This document shows, in pieces, positions 7,241 to 8,760 of a stretch of 8,760 nucleotides of DNA. The DNA comes from Dehalococcoidia bacterium CG2_30_46_19 (GTDB lineage: Bacteria > Chloroflexota > Dehalococcoidia > GIF9 > AB-539-J10). Positions within the stretch are counted from its first letter, which is position 1. Each line of letters starts with the position of its first letter. The stretch covers positions 1 through 8,760 of the forward strand of contig MNYD01000072.1 in NCBI GenBank assembly GCA_001872925.1. The letters are read 5' to 3'. Under the pieces are notes generated by a model that saw only the letters and a list, made by a program, of their open reading frames with translations, did no database searches and was not told the DNA's origin. The position numbers and the translations under genes were made by a program.

Positions 7241-7286
7241 GAATCTTGCCAAGTCAATCTTAGGAATTTTGGCAAGTTTCTCTTTG
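7241..7286 (+). terminator. Candidate terminator after the permease gene (imperfect inverted repeat)
   Basis: Bases 7241-7252 and 7269-7280 pair at 11 of 12 positions (core cttgccaa / ttggcaag, one t-t mismatch), with a 16-base loop. The right arm runs into a pyrimidine-rich stretch with several T residues (tttctcttt). It lies about 40 bases after the permease stop. The long loop and interrupted T run make it a weak terminator; a protein-binding palindrome is the alternative. Confidence 0.4.
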
Positions 7287-7540
7287 TCCAATTAACCTGC
7301 TTTTACTAGTCCTATATTTTCTGCTTTTAATGTGCCTGATAATCGGTAGCATATCGAGGAGCAAAGGTTTCCCACATGCTTTCGCACTATTCTTAATTTC
7401 TACCTAGGAATTGTCCAGCCATGCTTCGCCAACTTTACCAAAGGCCGACGAGCACGTGAATCGCCGCTATCGATGTTGCATTTTGTCACGATTCAAGTGT
7501 TCTGGAAAATATTATCCTAGAAGTAGAAGCAAAAATTTCT

Positions 7541-7555
7541 GTAACCCGCGGTTAC
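7541..7555. repeat. Inverted repeat, 6-bp arms with 3-base loop
   Basis: The arms gtaacc (7541-7546) and ggttac (7550-7555) are perfectly complementary around cgc. No T run follows on either strand, so this is not a standard terminator. It is the first of several palindromes in the gene-free spacer. Confidence 0.45.
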
Positions 7556-7616
7556 CTGATAAACGGATTATTCTTTCGCTCTTGCCGATGATGGTCTATG
7601 GATATGCCCGCAGTGA

Positions 7617-7650
7617 ACCACGGTGTGGTGGAGCAAGGTCACCAACACCG
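7617..7650. repeat. Long GC-rich hairpin (10 bp, one bulge) with an overlapping competing hairpin
   Basis: The left arm cggtgtggtg (7621-7630) pairs with 7640-7650 (cacc, bulged a at 7644, then acaccg), giving ten pairs around a 9-base loop. An overlapping alternative pairs accac (7617-7621) with gtggt (7625-7629) around a 3-base loop; the two cannot form together. Neither is followed by a T run. A structured RNA, an operator or a repeat end are all possible. Confidence 0.45.
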
Positions 7651-7655
7651 GCTAC

Positions 7656-7672
7656 TTGTGCTTAGTGCACAA
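7656..7672. repeat. Inverted repeat, 6-bp arms with 5-base loop
   Basis: ttgtgc (7656-7661) and gcacaa (7667-7672) pair perfectly around ttagt. It lies 6 bases after the larger hairpin. No T tract follows on either strand. Confidence 0.4.
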
Positions 7673-7778
7673 CCTCGGCAAGCGATGATAAAGCTTCCCA
7701 AGCATGAACAGAATAGCGTTTTGTTATTTTCCTGTGCCTTCTTAATCGCCGCTAGTGAACGACACTTTTCCTGTTCTC

Positions 7779-8294
7779 TCAGCCCGGGGAAATTATCTTG
7801 AGGATGCCGATGCTTGAAAATAGAAATATAGCCGAGATGAGGACAAAGCCTATGATGGTGAAAAGCGTCGACTGTCTTATATTCCAGCCGAGGAACCAAA
7901 CCAGTGCTGCACAGCCATAGACTCCAAGAAGAGTGGCACCGGGTATCAATCCGTAGATACCGTACTTTTGCAATCGCCGTACTCTGCCCCTCAATTTGAG
8001 CAAAAAATTGACAATCCTTTGAGACTGTGCTCCCAGGAGGTGGAATATGCCGAGCACGAGGATGAATATCCCTATACCTGTAGAGACTACGGTGAGGAAG
8101 ACATATAAAGGTGGCAACTTCAGGGCAATACCCAGTGGGATGGCAAGATACTCTAAGGCAAAGGTTGAGCCAACCAACTCCATAGCCCGTGATGGGGAAA
8201 CACCGTATGTAGTAGCAAAGAGCAGCGGGATTATAACGATAAGGAGACAGGCTAGTGCTACTACCTTCGATATCTGACCTGCTCTCTGCGGCAA
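7779..8294 (-). CDS. Small integral membrane protein, likely Sm_multidrug_ex (small multidrug export) family
   Basis: This is a 171-residue, strongly hydrophobic protein with about five membrane segments, near 9-27, 43-58, 62-86, 112-135 and 141-165. A basic cytoplasmic loop (LRGRVRRLQK, 101-110) separates the two halves. The order EYLAIPLGIALKLPP (48-62), a hydrophobic pair, the basic loop, KYGIYGL and a final glycine-rich helix resembles the poorly understood 'small multidrug export protein' family (usually E-x-RGAIPLG). The PGTGAWTGA-like motif I expect there is replaced by GATLLGVYGCAAL, so the assignment is moderate. The family name does not prove drug export. The start is TTG, supported by AAGGA at 8302-8306 (7 bases away on the - strand). 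That site lies within the last codons of the acyl-CoA synthetase gene, only 4 bases separate the genes, and translational coupling is likely. Confidence 0.6.
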   Translation of the reverse strand: MPQRAGQISKVVALACLLIVIIPLLFATTYGVSPSRAMELVGSTFALEYLAIPLGIALKLPPLYVFLTVVSTGIGIFILVLGIFHLLGAQSQRIVNFLLKLRGRVRRLQKYGIYGLIPGATLLGVYGCAALVWFLGWNIRQSTLFTIIGFVLISAIFLFSSIGILKIISPG

Positions 8295-8298
8295 AAAG

Positions 8299-8760
8299 CT
8301 ATCCTTTTAACTCACCAGTAGCATACATCTTCCTCAGTTCTATCTTGTTGAATTTCCCGACGCTTGTCTTTGGTATCCCCTCCATGAACACAAATTCGTC
8401 TGGTATCCACCATGAGACCTTAACCTTGCCTTGTAGAAACTCTTTTAATTCATCCCCAGTCACAGTCTCACCTGGTCGGGGTACCACGCATGCCAGCGGC
8501 CTCTCCTGCCACTTAGGATGTGGAACCCCGATGACAGCAGCCTCTAGAACCTTTGGATGAGCCATTATGGCATCTTCAAGGTCAACCGATGATATCCACT
8601 CACCTCCACTCTTAACCAGGTCCTTTGTCCGGTCCACAAGTCTCACATATCCCTCCTCATCTATGGTACCTACATCACCAGTGTGCAGCCATCCTCCTTC
8701 GAATGCAGGTTTGGAGCGCTCGGGGTCCTTGTAGTACTCTTTGGCTATCCATGGTCCTTT
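8299..8760 (-). CDS. Acyl-CoA synthetase (AMP-forming), C-terminal 153 residues, 5' end outside window
   Basis: This enzyme class activates a fatty or other carboxylic acid to acyl-CoA through an acyl-adenylate. The frame is open to the window edge; the apparent GTG start at 8646 is internal. In fragment numbering, GGWLHTGD (22-29) ends the large domain. DRTKDLVKSGGEWISS (43-58) is the hinge and A8 region. AVIGVPHPKWQERP (75-88) follows, and the adenylation lysine K136 lies in IPKTSVGK. The GGEWISS and PHPKWQERP wording points to the medium/long-chain fatty acid ligase branch (AlkK-like) rather than acetyl-CoA synthetase. The substrate is uncertain because the binding pocket lies outside the window. 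It is the upstream gene of a - strand operon with the small membrane protein, and converges on the BKACE operon. Confidence 0.93.
   Translation of the reverse strand, partial: KGPWIAKEYYKDPERSKPAFEGGWLHTGDVGTIDEEGYVRLVDRTKDLVKSGGEWISSVDLEDAIMAHPKVLEAAVIGVPHPKWQERPLACVVPRPGETVTGDELKEFLQGKVKVSWWIPDEFVFMEGIPKTSVGKFNKIELRKMYATGELKG
8302..8306 (-). promoter_or_regulatory. Ribosome binding site for a TTG start, inside the upstream gene
   Basis: AAGGA on the - strand, 7 bases before the TTG at 8294-8292. It overlaps the last codons of the acyl-CoA synthetase gene, whose TAG stop is at 8301-8299. It supports the TTG over downstream ATG codons, of which the first in frame lies at residue 38. Confidence 0.55.

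Larger units (their letters stand above)
7200..7778. other. Convergent intergenic spacer of about 580 bases with no convincing gene
   Basis: The spacer separates the + strand permease operon from the - strand membrane-protein gene. Open frames of up to about 85 codons occur on both strands, but their translations are rich in Arg, Cys, Ser and Pro and show no family motif, and their starts lack ribosome sites. The spacer holds the candidate terminator near 7241, a 9-base direct repeat ctgctttta (7297-7305 and 7321-7329), a 9-base direct repeat ttttcctgt (7727-7735 and 7766-7774), and a cluster of inverted repeats at 7541-7672. I saw no tRNA, known RNA family or transposase remnant. It may contain a decayed gene (frame open 7460-7588 and 7592-7801 around single stops). 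Confidence 0.5.

Noticed and set aside
7480..7500. T-arm-like sequence (cacgattcaagtg) suggesting a tRNA
   Set aside because: The stem is only three pairs, and no acceptor stem, anticodon arm or D arm could be fitted around it.
7411..7665. 84-codon + strand frame in the spacer
   Set aside because: It starts at a TTG with no ribosome site, and the translation is rich in Arg, Cys and Ser with no recognisable motif.
7639..7899. 86-codon - strand frame
   Set aside because: It overlaps the end of the membrane-protein gene in another frame, has no ribosome site, and is Cys/Ser/His-rich without a motif.
8047..8560. + strand frames opposite the membrane protein and acyl-CoA synthetase
   Set aside because: The - strand genes show clear family motifs across the same bases; these are shadows.

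Overview
The window looks like ordinary chromosome from an anaerobic, probably uncultivated bacterium. My best guess is Chloroflexota (Dehalococcoidia-like), with Clostridia-like Firmicutes as the alternative. The guess rests on medium GC, the UvrA and HD-protein sequence style, and an amino-acid-fermentation gene set. No marker gene settles it. There are no rRNA or tRNA genes, no CRISPR and no recognisable mobile element. Both ends cut through genes.

Left part (1-1920, + strand): the 3' end of uvrA (excision-repair ATPase) overlaps an HD-domain phosphohydrolase by 4 bases (ATGA). After a 41-base gap comes a 259-residue soluble protein that I do not recognise. Next is a free-standing MFS transporter (2040-3266) with a good sigma70-like promoter in front of it.

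Centre (3358-7199, + strand): a probable three-gene operon with a candidate promoter at 3358-3387. It encodes a glutamate-1-semialdehyde-aminomutase-like class III aminotransferase, a BKACE/Kce-family (DUF849) beta-keto acid cleavage enzyme with its metal and catalytic residues in place, and a 12-TM APC-family amino acid permease. Read together, they suggest import of an amino acid (plausibly a beta-amino acid), transamination to a beta-keto acid, and acetyl-CoA-dependent cleavage to acetoacetate plus an acyl-CoA. That pathway is inference, and the substrate is not visible in the sequence. This is the most interesting part of the window.

Right part (7200-8760): a gene-poor convergent spacer of about 580 bases contains several inverted repeats. 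Beyond it, on the - strand, lie a small five-TM membrane protein resembling the 'small multidrug export protein' family (TTG start) and, 4 bases upstream of it, the C-terminal end of an acyl-CoA synthetase of the AMP-forming superfamily. These two are probably co-transcribed and translationally coupled.
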